Part shown: piece after piece, positions 9,760 through 20,298 of the stretch
How positions within the stretch are numbered: position 1 is the stretch's first letter
Layout of the letters: every line of letters begins with the position of its first letter
Assembly (NCBI RefSeq): GCF_900660715.1
Contig: NZ_LR215047.1
Coordinates: forward strand, 1 to 64,000
Length of the DNA stretch: 64,000 nt
Direction: 5' to 3'
Source of the DNA: Metamycoplasma arthritidis
Lineage (GTDB): Bacteria; Bacillota_I; Bacilli_A; Mycoplasmatales; Metamycoplasmataceae
Notes under the pieces: generated by a model
What the model was told of the DNA's origin: nothing
Databases searched by the model: none
Seen by the model: the letters and a program-made list of their open reading frames with translations, nothing else
Made by a program: the position numbers and the translations under genes

Positions 9760-11164
9760 AGATTGAGAAATTGTAATTGGTATTGAAATTCACCTTGAGT
9801 TAAACACAAAAACAAAAATGTTTTCATCAGTGGCTAATGAATACAATGCTCTTGCTAATACTAATATTAGTCCCATTGATTTAGCTTATCCAGGTACACT
9901 TCCTTTAGTTAATAAAGCGGCAGTAATTAAAGGAATTAAACTAGCAAAAGCTTTAAATATGGAAGTTGCTGAAGAACTTCATTTTGACCGTAAAAATTAC
10001 TACTATCCCGACTTGCCAAAAGGTTATCAAATTACACAACAGTTTCATCCAATCGGTAAAAATGGCTCAATAAAAATTAAAGTTGATGATGTTTGAAAAG
10101 AGATTACTATTGAAAGAATCCATTTAGAAGAAGATACTGCTAAATCAATTCATGAAAATAATTTGACCTATTTGAATTACAATCGCGCTGGTGTTCCTTT
10201 AATTGAAATCGTTTCTAATCCAGTGATTCATTCAGCTAAAGAAGCTTGTGCCTACATTGAGGCGATTCGCCTAACCGCTCTTTGTTTAGATATTAGTGAT
10301 GCCAAAATGAACGAGGGTAGTTTACGAACTGATGTTAACATCTCGGTTAGAAAATGTAATACTAATGATCTAAATACCCGAGTGGAAATTAAAAACTTAA
10401 ATTCAATTGCCAATGTACAAAAAGCAATTGAATACGAAGCTACTTGGCAAATTGAGCAACACCTTAATAATAAAATGTTTAGTCAACAAACTAAACGTTT
10501 TGATGAGGCTACTTTAAAAACCGTTACCATGCGTGAAAAAGGTAATGCTTTAGATTATAAATATCATCCTAATCCTAATATTCCAATTATTAAACTGGAG
10601 AAAAGTTTTATTGATAAAATTCAAATCAATGAAAGACCTTATGAAAAAGAAACTAGGTATTTAGCATCTTCACTTAACTTAGTGCAAATTAGTCAATTGC
10701 TAAACAATGTTGATTATGCAAACTATTTTGACGCTATCAACTACCCGGATCTAAAAAAAGCTGCCAACATTTTCTTCGCTAACATTGTTAGTTACTTAAA
10801 CGAAACTAAAATTAACATTAAAGATCTTGCAACTAAACCCCAAGATACAAAAGTTTTAATTGATTTATTAGTAAACCAAAAAATTAAGAAAAATGATGTA
10901 AGTAAGATTCTTGATTTAAAACAAAGCAACCCTTTTAAAACAATCTTAGAGCTTGTGAAGGAAAATAATTTAATCATTCTTGAGCAAGAAATCTCTCTTC
11001 CTACTATAGTCGAAACAATCTTAAAAGAAAATCCGTCTTTAGAAGTTGAATTTACTAAAAACTTTGATCGAGCAAATAAATTTTTAACTGGTCAAGTTAT
11101 GAAAAAAACGGCGGGTAAAGCTAATTTAGCGGAACTTCAAAAGTTAATTAAGGAGAAGTTTTAA
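9752..11164 (+). CDS. gatB: Glutamyl-tRNA(Gln) amidotransferase subunit B
   Basis: GatB (470 aa) phosphorylates Glu-tRNA(Gln) and delivers it for amidation. It starts at a GTG codon (9752) inside the gatA 3' end, preceded by AAAGGAGG, reading MNKDWEIVIGIEIHLELNTK. Family motifs are FDRKNYYYPDLPKGYQITQ, RAGVPLIEIVSNP and the NEGSLRTDVNISVR segment. The C-terminal YqeY-like tail (GQVMKKTAGKANLAELQKLI) that contacts tRNA is complete. Several UGA-Trp codons occur. Confidence 0.95.
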
Positions 11165-11170
11165 GAGAAC

Positions 11171-12286
11171 ATGAGTTGGTTTAATAAAAAGAAAAAGAAA
11201 AAACTGCAAACTGGTTGACAAACAAAAGATGACAAGAATAATGGTTTACACAATAGCAGTAATATTGCTTCGTCACAAATAATCGAAAGTAAAAAAAGTA
11301 ATAACATTTTTGAAAGAATCACTAAATGAATTATTTATGCCATTTTGTTTATTGCAATCCCAAGACATCTAAAAAGCAGTAAATCAAAAGGGCGCGAGAT
11401 TGTTAATAGCGCTTATAAAAAAATTAATTCTAATGAGTTTGCTTTTATTCCCGCTGGTTATGCAATGTATCTTTTTCTTTCGTTTATTCCAATTGCTTGT
11501 TTGTTGCTTTCAGTAATTGGCCCTATTAGTCCAGAATACAATGCAATTTTGAAGCTAGCCATTTTAGGAAGAATCATCCCTGGGGTTGAAAAAGTCTTAC
11601 CTGACATGGCAAGTATTTGAAATAGTGCGGGTGGTGCTATTACCTTAATTTTATTTGCCCTATCTGTTATTTGACTTTCTTCAAAAGGATATGCGAAGTT
11701 TGTTCATTCAATTGATGCCTTATATGAACACAAATCACCACAAAGAGCGTGAAAGAATCGAATTAAAGGGGTCTTTTTAGGCGTATTAATTGCTTTTGGA
11801 CTAACGATTTTACTATTGGCTTTTACTGCATTTATGTCTTTTTTAGCTAAAGAAAGTGCCTTTGGCGATCTAAGCCCAGCTACACTAAGCAAAGAAAATC
11901 TAACATTGGCCGATTTGAAATTAAGATGAGAGTTTTGGCTAGTTTATTATTTTTCGATTATTATCACTTTACCAATTGTTACTTATTTAGGTTTTTTAAT
12001 TTTCTTTAAATTAGCACCTAACTTTAAAATCAAAATAGCTCATGTTCATCCTGGCGCTTTAATTACGGCAATCCCAACTTCGGTCTTTATTTTAATCTTT
12101 GGATCGTTAACCTCAATTATCCCTTATGGTAAATTTGGACCAGTGGCAGCGTTTATGTATTTAATTTTATTAATGGTTTTTATGTCATATTTTATTTATG
12201 TTGGCGTTATTGTCAATGCAACTTTTTATAAAACCTTTATTAACCTTCCAATTATGGAAAAAAGCAAATTATTCAAACACTCTTAG
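11171..12286 (+). CDS. YihY/virulence-factor BrkB family membrane protein
   Basis: A 371-aa integral membrane protein. After a basic, hydrophilic N-terminus (about 50 residues, starting MSWFNKKKKKKLQTGW) come about six hydrophobic segments. The pattern AYKKINSNEFAFIPAGYAMY followed by LFLSFIPIACLLLSVI is typical of the YihY/BrkB (formerly mis-named RNase BN) family, and VWLSSKGYAKFVHSIDALYE-like sequence corresponds to the conserved S-x-G segment. Function in mycoplasmas is unknown. The gene starts 6 nt after gatB, without a strong ribosome binding site. Many UGA-Trp codons are present. Confidence 0.82.
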
Positions 12287-12318
12287 TGAACTCAAAATTT
12301 AAATTTATAATTTTAAAC

Positions 12319-12324
12319 TATAAT
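12319..12324 (+). promoter_or_regulatory. Promoter -10 box ahead of the ECF-like gene
   Basis: A TATAAT lies 32 nt upstream of the ATG at 12357, and a second TATAAT lies at 12306-12311. They sit in the only sizeable gap between the gat/yihY group and the ECF/ABC/valS group, so they likely start that transcript. Confidence 0.5.
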
Positions 12325-12356
12325 TAGTTTAATTAAAGTTATTAGAAAGGCAAAAA

Positions 12357-13364
12357 ATGGAATCAAAAATCCCCGGCGGAATCAAACACTACTTGCGCTG
12401 GGCTCGCTCGCAAACGAGTTTAAGCTACCGTAAATGAAATTCGAAAAAGATTGCTTTTGTCGGTGTTTTAATCGCAATTTCAGTTGTCTTTTTTTTAATT
12501 TCCGTGCGGATTTTGCCAATTAGTGCTCTTCCTAGTTTTAAGTTTAGTTTCATTGGCCTTCCTATTAAGATAACTGGTTTTATTTTCGGCCCCATAGTTG
12601 GCATGATTACCGGTATTTTAGCTGACTTAATCTCGTTTGCTTTAGTTCCTACTTACTATCACTTTCTCTACACATTAGCGGTTGCAGTTTCTGGTTTTGT
12701 GCCAGGAATTTGTGCATATTATTTCTTTAACTTAAATGAAATTTTGTTTTCACGGCGTTATCGTATTTACAAATACCGTCAAACAACTGAGTTTTTTAAA
12801 AATCAATACGATGAAGCCATTTCAAAATCAAATCCTGAAGATATTCAATATTTTTCAGAAAAAATCGCTTTTTATGAAGTAAAAATCATTTTATTAGAAA
12901 ACAAAACTAAACCTTTGGCAATGCTTAATTTTGCTTTTATTTCCACGATTGTCACCTTGGCACTTATTGTTTTGATAATTTTTGCTGTTTTCAGTAGCTT
13001 GGATCCCATTTTCTTTGTTAATAATCGTTTTATTAAGAACAAAGTTTTCTATATTATCTTAACTTGTTCAGGTTTTGTTTTGATGATGGTTTGCGTGTCG
13101 CTATATCGTATCTTTTTAAAGAAAAACTACCAAACTTTTATTGAAGTGATGGCAATTGTTACTTTGTGTGCCTTACTAGAATTTATTAATGTCATTTTGC
13201 TAGCTTGGGCCGATACAGTTTCACTCAAAACTGACTTTTGGGTCAACTTAACTACGCATACTATTACTAGTCCAATTAAAATATTCTTTAATCTAGCAGT
13301 CATTTTAACAACTTATAAAATTGTTGCGCCTCTTGTTAAATCTAAAGAAGGGGATCGTTTTTAA
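12357..13364 (+). CDS. ECF transporter S-component-like membrane protein
   Basis: This 335-aa multi-pass protein has the substrate-binding S-subunit pattern of energy-coupling-factor vitamin transporters: IGLPIKITGFIFGPIVGMIT followed by GILADLISF. A charged cytoplasmic stretch (about residues 120-180) separates two hydrophobic blocks, so it is longer than usual S components (about 180-200 aa) and has an extra C-terminal membrane region. The substrate is unknown; folate/riboflavin-type S proteins are the nearest pattern by eye. Start ATG at 12357 with AGAAAGG upstream. No EcfA/EcfT genes are in the window, so it would have to share an energising module encoded elsewhere. Confidence 0.72.
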
Positions 13365-13365
13365 G

Positions 13366-15735
13366 ATGAAAAAAAGTAGTCAGATCACCTCGTTTCGAGT
13401 AACTAATCTAAAAAAAACCATTTGAGATAAAGAAACAGCATTAGGATATACTAATTTAATTAGCAATCTTTCTTTTGAACTTAATGAAAACCGTATTTTA
13501 GGATTTTTAAGTAATGATAGTGATACAAAAAACACGATTTTTGATCTACTAGTAAATGCTAGAACCCCACTTAATAAATATGAAGGGTTAATACAATTCA
13601 AAAATAGTGAAAATTATCAACTTAGTTATTTAAATAGAGAATATATCACGAATATTGGCTACGGTTTTGATAAAAATTTTAACGATTCATCTTGCCAACT
13701 AACTGCTTATGAATACTTGCTAGTGCATCTAAAAAACAGTAGTACTCTTGAAGTGGCTGTTAATGATTTTGTTGACGATTGAAAACTAGTTTTTAAAGAC
13801 TATGAGCCAAAACTAAAAAATGATTTTGAAAAAATTAATTTTGAATTACAAAAAAAGCTAATCAAAATTAAAGATGACTTTGCTAAAAAACTTGACACTT
13901 TCAAAATAAACCATTTAGCTAAAAAAACTCTTAAAGAAATCGAAAGTATTGCCGAAAGTTTTGTTAGCTTTTTTAAAGAAATTTTAGAACAATACCATGC
14001 AAGTGAATATGCGCTTATTTCGCTTTGTGAAGAAACCATATCCAACTTTCGCAATGGAATTTTTTATTTGGCACGAAAAGATTATTTGGATGCTAGAAAA
14101 AGTTATTTTGATTTATTAAACCGTGAAAATCGCGACTATAATCAACAGGAAATTGATTGTAAAAACGAAATTAAAAGTTTGCAAGCTTTGCACGATGACA
14201 ATCTTTGAGAAAACTATCAAATCATCAAGAAAACTTATCGCGATTTAATGAGTGAAAATAACTATATCATGCGTTCACTTAGACATCGTCGTAAGAATAT
14301 TGGGCTTTGTATCAATTTAAATAAAGAGCTGTTAATTAATAAAAAAATCATTGCTTTTTTATGAAATTATGCGCCTGAACTTCGTTGACTTGAACAAAAA
14401 GAAATTCAAAATATCTTTGAAAGTTTCAATGAAATGAAATATAGCATTAATAAAGAAATTAAGTACATTGACACCACTCTAACTAATGTCAAAATTATGA
14501 GTGAAGTTAAGAAAATTGTTAATGCTAATTTTGTTATTAATACTGATGCAGTTAAAGCGGCAATAAATCATAAAAAGGATTTATTTAAAGAACAAATTGA
14601 AGATATTTATAAAAAATATCAAGAATCAAATAGAGTGGACTTCGCTGCCAATAATATTGCCAATGTAACTGCTTTACAAGCGGCCGAAAATGAATATGTT
14701 CGTGCAAAAAGCGAATATCTTTGAAATCTAAGTACTTTTGAAAAAAACATCAAAAAGGAAACTTCAATTTTTGCTAACAAAGCTAGATCCCTATGGGATG
14801 TTAATCAAAATATCTCATTGCGCATTAGTAATAACTTTGCTATTTTTCAAAATTTTGTAACGCTCATTTTAAGAAATTACAAACGAAATAACAACGAAGT
14901 TGAAGAGATTGTTAAGAGAATCACAAACTTAGTTCAATACTCTCAAAATCTCAAGACTAAAATCGCTACTCAAAGTACAGAGTTTCTAATCCAAAGACGC
15001 TTGCTTTCAAATGGGATTATTAAAGATACCAAAAACCTTGAAAAATTTATTGCTAATTCTTTTATTTATAAGATTTTTAAACAAGCAAGAATTTCATGAT
15101 TACATTTTGACAGTCAAATTAACACTTTGACTTTGGAAGAGCGTATTGAGCTAGAAAAGGCCAAAATATTAGTTGCAAAACCTTCAATTATCTTTGTCGG
15201 CAGTAGCATTGCAACTTTGAAATATAAGCAACAGTATAATTTACTTAATTTCTTAAATAAATATGTGTTTGAAAACCACATCATGGCAATTTATTTTCTT
15301 GATAGTATTAAAATTGCTAGCAAGCTAACCAGTGAACTTTTTGTCATCGATGATTCTTTGATCATTGAAGAGGGCAAAACATTACAAATTGTTTCTAACC
15401 CGATTAATCCATTTACTAAAAGGATGCTAAACTATAGTGATTCTGAAACAATTCATAATTACATTAATTATTTAGAAGAAAAAATTGATTATAGTGAGTT
15501 AAATAAATATCAAATTGATAGCGGTCATTACCTTTGATGCTCTTGAGAGCAACTAGTGCAATGAACAACTAAGAATAACTTGAAAAATGATGCCCTTAAG
15601 AAGATAATTTTCTCTGATTTAAGTTGAAGTGTTAAAGAAAAAACACAAATTATTGATTTAGAAAATTTTGAGGAAACCACTATTTTTGATATGACTACTG
15701 AAATTGATGACACAGACATAAAAAAAGGAGTAACA
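13366..15735 (+). CDS. Degenerate OppF/OppD-like ABC protein, open into valS
   Basis: An ABC-type ATPase fold of about 790 codons with its catalytic motifs lost. The Walker A position (residues 46-57) reads GFLSNDSDTKNT instead of GxxGxGKS/T. The signature position (588-600) reads LTLEERIELEKAK instead of LSGGQ. Walker B (605-614) reads KPSIIFVGSS, lacking Asp-Glu, and the switch His is missing (YFLDS). Alignment to oligopeptide ABC ATPases is nonetheless clear from the C-terminal NPINPFTKRML, the family's NPxHPYTxxLL. A charged insertion of about 450 residues lies between the two halves. The start is the ATG at 13366. There is no TAA or TAG in frame before valS: the frame continues through the valS ATG, so the end given is the base before that ATG. 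A structural or regulatory role is inferred; ATP hydrolysis is unlikely. Confidence 0.75.
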
Positions 15736-15738
15736 ATG
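15720..15738 (+). other. A7 tract, ribosome binding site and missing stop at the ABC/valS junction
   Basis: The junction reads ATA-AAA-AAA-GGA-GTA-ACA-ATG in the ABC frame. AAAGGAG is a good ribosome binding site 5 nt before the valS ATG at 15736. A TAA lies at 15731-15733 but is out of frame. One fewer A in the A7 run (15720-15726) would put GAG-TAA in frame and give the ABC gene a normal stop. The frame across 15528-15719 was confirmed by a continuous opposite-strand reading over the same bases. Confidence 0.75.
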
Positions 15739-18261
15739 GAAAAAACGTTTGATCATAAACTTGTAGAAGCGGGTCGTGAAAAAAAATGAAGAGATAATAA
15801 ATTCTTTTCAACTCATGATCAAAGCAAATTACCGTTTACTATTATTTTGCCTCCACCAAATGTCACCGGGAAATTGCATATTGGACATGCTTTGGATGAA
15901 CTTATTCCTGACACGATTATTAGATATAAAAAACTTCATAATTTTGATGTTATGTGAGTTCCTGGCAAAGATCATGCTGGTATTGCTACTCAAGCCGTTG
16001 TTGAAAGACTCCTTCGCGAAAATAACATGCCCGATCGTCACATCTTAGGAAGAGAAGCCTTTTTAGAAGAAATTTGAAAGTGGAAAGATGCTTATTCTGA
16101 CAACATTACTAGTCAATGGCAAAAAATGGGACTTGCTCTTGACTATGATATGGAACGCTTTACTTTTGATAAAGATGCAAACGAAGCAGTTACAAAAGTA
16201 TTCATTGATATGTATCAAAAAGGTTTAATTTATTACGCTAATAAAGCTATTAATTGAGACCCTAAATTACAGACTGCTCTTTCAAACATTGAAGTAATTA
16301 ATAAAGAAGTTAAACAAAAAATGTATTACTTGAAATATTACTTCAAAGATAGTGATGATTATTTAGAAGTTGCTACAACGAGATTAGAAACATTGTACAG
16401 TGATGTTGCTGTGGCAATTAATCCTCAAGATCCTCGTGCAAACGAATTAGTTGACAAGATTTTGATTCATCCTCTTACTAAAAAAGAAATTCCAATTATT
16501 ACTTCTGAAAAGATTAAATTGGATTTTGGTACTGGTGCAATGAAAGTCTCGGCGCACGCTATAGATGACATTGAAATTTTAGAAGAAAATAATCTTGAAG
16601 TTACTGAATGCATTGACAAGTTTGGCAAGATGAATAAAAATGCTGATAAATGAGAAGGCAAAGATCGTTTTGAAGCCCGTGAAGGCATTTTTAAAGATTT
16701 AGAAAAAATGAATATGATTAGCAAGGTTGAGGAAATTATTTCAAATGTTGGTCATAGTGAACGTAGTGACGAGGTTATTGAGATTTTAAAACAACCCCAA
16801 TGATTTGTCAAAATGAATACTTTGGCTAAACGCCTTTTAGCAGACTTCAATAGTGGTAAAGGTTTTAAATTTATTCCTGATCGCTTTGGGAGTGTTTTAG
16901 AAAAATGAATGAACAATGCTCATGATTGAACGATTAGTCGTCAAATTTGATGAGGACATAGAATTCCTGCTTGATATAAAGGCAAGAAAATTAAAGTACA
17001 AGAAAAATCACCAGGTGAAGGATGAGTACAAGATCCCGATGTTCTAGATACTTGATTTAGCTCAGCGCTTGCACCTTTTGTGTTCTTAGGATGACCACAA
17101 AATCTGACTTTAATGAAACGCTATTTCCCAACAGATTTATTAGTAACATCTTATGACATTATTTTCTTTTGAGTAGCAAGAATGTATTTCCAAAGTTTAG
17201 AATTTTTAAATACAAAACCTTTCAAAGAAGTTTTTATTCATGGACTTTTAAGAGATGGCCAAGGAAGAAAAATTTCCAAATCTCTTCGTAACGGTATTGA
17301 TCCAATAAAGATAATTGAAGAGCATGGTGTTGACGTACTAAAAATGTCATTAATATTTAATGTTACTGCTGGCCAAGATATGAACTATGGCGAGGATAAA
17401 ATTAAATCAGCCAAACTTTTTATTAATAAATTCTGAAACATTGCAAGATTAATTTCTTCTATTAGACAAGAGTCATACGATGAATTTGATTTGAGTAAAC
17501 TAGATGAATTTGATGTTTGAATTCTAAATAAGTTTATTGTCTTTAGAAATGAAATTGATAGCGCAATTAATAAATATGAATTTAATGTAATTTTTAAGAA
17601 AGTTCAAGACTTTGTTATTAATGATTTTGCGAGTTGATACTTAGAATTTTTAAAATTAAAGAGTAACAAATACTTTATTCACTTTCTATTTAAAGAAATT
17701 CTAATCACCTTACATCCTTTTATTTCTTTTACAACTGATTATTTATTTGAAAATATTTATCGTGAAGAGCTTCTAGAAGCAAACTTACAAAATTTTGGTG
17801 ATTTAAGTGCATTAGTTGGTGCCGAAAGTGTTGAAAATTTAATTGAATTAATTACCACATTGCGTCAATATCGTGAAAGTAAGCAAATATCAAAATCACA
17901 GATTCTATATTTTGCGTTTGATGATGCTATTACCTTTAATGAAAATCAATTAGCCATCGTTAATAAGCTAACTAACTTTACTTACAAAAGCAACTTAGAT
18001 CTTTCAATTAAACTATCGTTCGGTACAATCTATATTGCTTTAGATGATGAACAAAAACAAAAAGAAATTGCCGAAATTGAGATGCAAATCAAAAAATGTC
18101 AAGAAGAGATTGCTTTTAATAAAAGATTTTTAGAAAATGAATCTTTCTTGAAAAAAGCCCCCGAAAATTTGATTAATCAAAAGAAAAAACTTTTAGCTGA
18201 GTTCGAAAACAAATTAAGTTTCTATCAAAAAATCTTAGAAGAAAAACAAAATTCAAAATAA
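15736..18261 (+). CDS. valS: Valyl-tRNA synthetase
   Basis: ValS (841 aa) charges tRNA(Val). The class I motifs are present: HIGH at residues 48-51 (in [15 protein letters not shown]) and KISKS at 512-516 (in [15 protein letters not shown]). The [13 protein letters not shown] segment and the editing-domain [11 protein letters not shown] are also present. A C-terminal coiled coil (about residues 775-840) ends the protein as in other ValRS. Trp codons are often UGA. The ATG at 15736 has its own ribosome binding site, so ValS is probably translated independently even though the upstream reading frame enters it without a stop. Confidence 0.95.
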
Positions 18262-18278
18262 TAGTTTTTTATTAGATG

Positions 18279-18328
18279 AAACAAATCAACATTTAAATAT
18301 TTATATTTAAATGCACTGGTTTGTTTTT
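18279..18328 (+). terminator. Long hairpin terminator after valS
   Basis: AAACAAATCA (18279-18288) pairs with TGGTTTGTTT (18317-18326), enclosing a second stem ATTTAAAT/ATTTAAAT (18291-18298 and 18305-18312). A T-run follows. Confidence 0.75.
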
Positions 18329-18352
18329 TGTTGTTCTCTTCGTTATTTATTT

Positions 18353-18358
18353 TATAAT
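18353..18358 (+). promoter_or_regulatory. parE promoter -10 box, very close to the start codon
   Basis: TATAAT ends only 8 nt before the parE ATG at 18367. Transcription would begin at or just before the ATG, predicting a leaderless mRNA; no ribosome binding site is visible. Confidence 0.6.
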
Positions 18359-18366
18359 TGATAATT

Positions 18367-20280
18367 ATGTCTAATTATGAAGCAAGCGATTTAAAAGTTT
18401 TAAAAGGTTTAGATGCCGTAAGAAAAAGACCGGGGATGTATATTGGTTCAACTGACATCACCGGCTTACATCATTTAGTTTGAGAAATTGTTGATAACGC
18501 CTTAGATGAAGCACTAGCTGGGTTTGCCACAGATATCAAAGTCACATTAAAAAAAGACGATTCTGTTATTGTAGAAGATAACGGAAGGGGCATTCCCGTA
18601 AGTAAACATGGCTCTGGTAAAACCGGTGTAGAACTTGTTTTTACCGAACTACATGCTGGAGGAAAATTCGACGAAGGTGTTTATAAAACTAGTGGTGGTC
18701 TTCATGGTGTAGGTTCTTCTGTGGTAAATGCTCTTAGCGAGAAACTAATTGTAAAAGTTTATCGCGACAAAAAAGAATACAAAACCGTTTTTGAGCAAGA
18801 TAAAATCATTGAAGGCACCAATGTGGTTGGCCCAACAACAAAACATGGTACTAAAGTACAATTCTGACCCGATAAAACCATTTTCAAAAAAACTAAATTC
18901 TCATCAGATATTGTTAAAGAAAAATTAAGAGAAGCGAGTTTCTTAATTCCAAACCTAAAAATTCATTTTAATCACGAAGAAAGTGGCGAAGCAATAACTT
19001 TTGAAGCCGCTGAAGGAATTAAAGAATATATAAAATTTGTAGGTGAAGGTAAAAACTTCATTAGTAGTATTTTTTACGCTAAAGGTACTTTTAAAAAAAT
19101 CGAAATGGAAATTGCTTTAGTTTACACTGATAATTACACCGAAAATATTTACAGCTTTGTCAACAATGTAAAAACTCGTGATGGGGGCACTCATGAAACA
19201 GCTTTTAAAAGCGCACTAACCAAAACAATCAATGAGTATGCTTCACAACACAATTTACTTAAAAACAAAAATAATTTTGAAGGCGACGATGTGCGAGAAG
19301 GAATTATCGCTGTTGTTTCTTTGAAAATTCCTGAATCGATTTTGGAATTTGTTGGCCAAACAAAAGATAAATTAGGCACTCTTGAAGCTCGCGAAGCTGT
19401 TGAAGATTTCTTTTCTGAAAAATTTGGCTTTTATTTAAATGAAAATAAGCTAGATAGTGACAAAATTCTTAATAAAATTAAAAAATCGTATGATGCTCGT
19501 ATGGCGGCAAGAACCGCTAGAAACGAAATTAGAAAAATTAAGAATAAACTTGAAAATAAAAAAATTCTATCAGGTAAGCTAACACCGGCGCAAACCAAGA
19601 ACTCTTCATTAAAAGAACTTTTCTTAGTTGAAGGGGATTCTGCTGGTGGTTCTGCTAAAATGGGCCGTGATCGCAATACACAAGCCATTTTACCTTTGCG
19701 GGGTAAAGTAATTAACACTGTTAAAGCCAAACTAACTGATATTTTATCAAACGAAGAAATCGCCACAATTATTAATACTATTGGTGCTGGCATTGGACAA
19801 GACTTTAATATTAAAAACTCACAATATGGCAAGATTATTATAATGACTGATGCCGATACAGATGGGGCTCACATTCAAGTTCTTCTCTTAACATTTTTCT
19901 ACCGTTACATGAAAAAGCTAATTGATGCTGGTATGGTTTATATTGCCTTGCCGCCGCTTTACAAATTGACAGTTAAGGGTGCTAAAGCCAAACACTTTTA
20001 TGTTTGAGATGACGATGAGCTGCGTGATCTTACTTCTAAATATAGCAACTATGAAATTCAGCGTTACAAAGGTCTAGGTGAAATGAATCCCGATCAACTA
20101 TGGGATACAACGATGAATCCTGAAACTCGTTCAATTTTACGAGTAAGAATCAACGATGAAGGGCTAACTGAACGTAATGTTACAACTTTAATGAGTGATG
20201 ATATTAATGCTCGTAAACTTTGAATTAATACTTATGTTGATTTTTCAGCAGAAGACGATTTTCAAATTAAGACTAAATAG
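18367..20280 (+). CDS. parE: DNA topoisomerase IV subunit B
   Basis: ParE (637 aa) is the ATPase subunit of topoisomerase IV, which unlinks daughter chromosomes. The GHKL ATPase motifs are present: [21 protein letters not shown] and [15 protein letters not shown]. The TOPRIM domain has [19 protein letters not shown] and [16 protein letters not shown]. It is called ParE rather than GyrB because a ParC-type gene follows 18 nt later and the sequence has the [13 protein letters not shown] form. The start at 18367 gives [20 protein letters not shown]. Confidence 0.92.
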
Positions 20281-20298
20281 AAAGGAGGAATAAGATTA

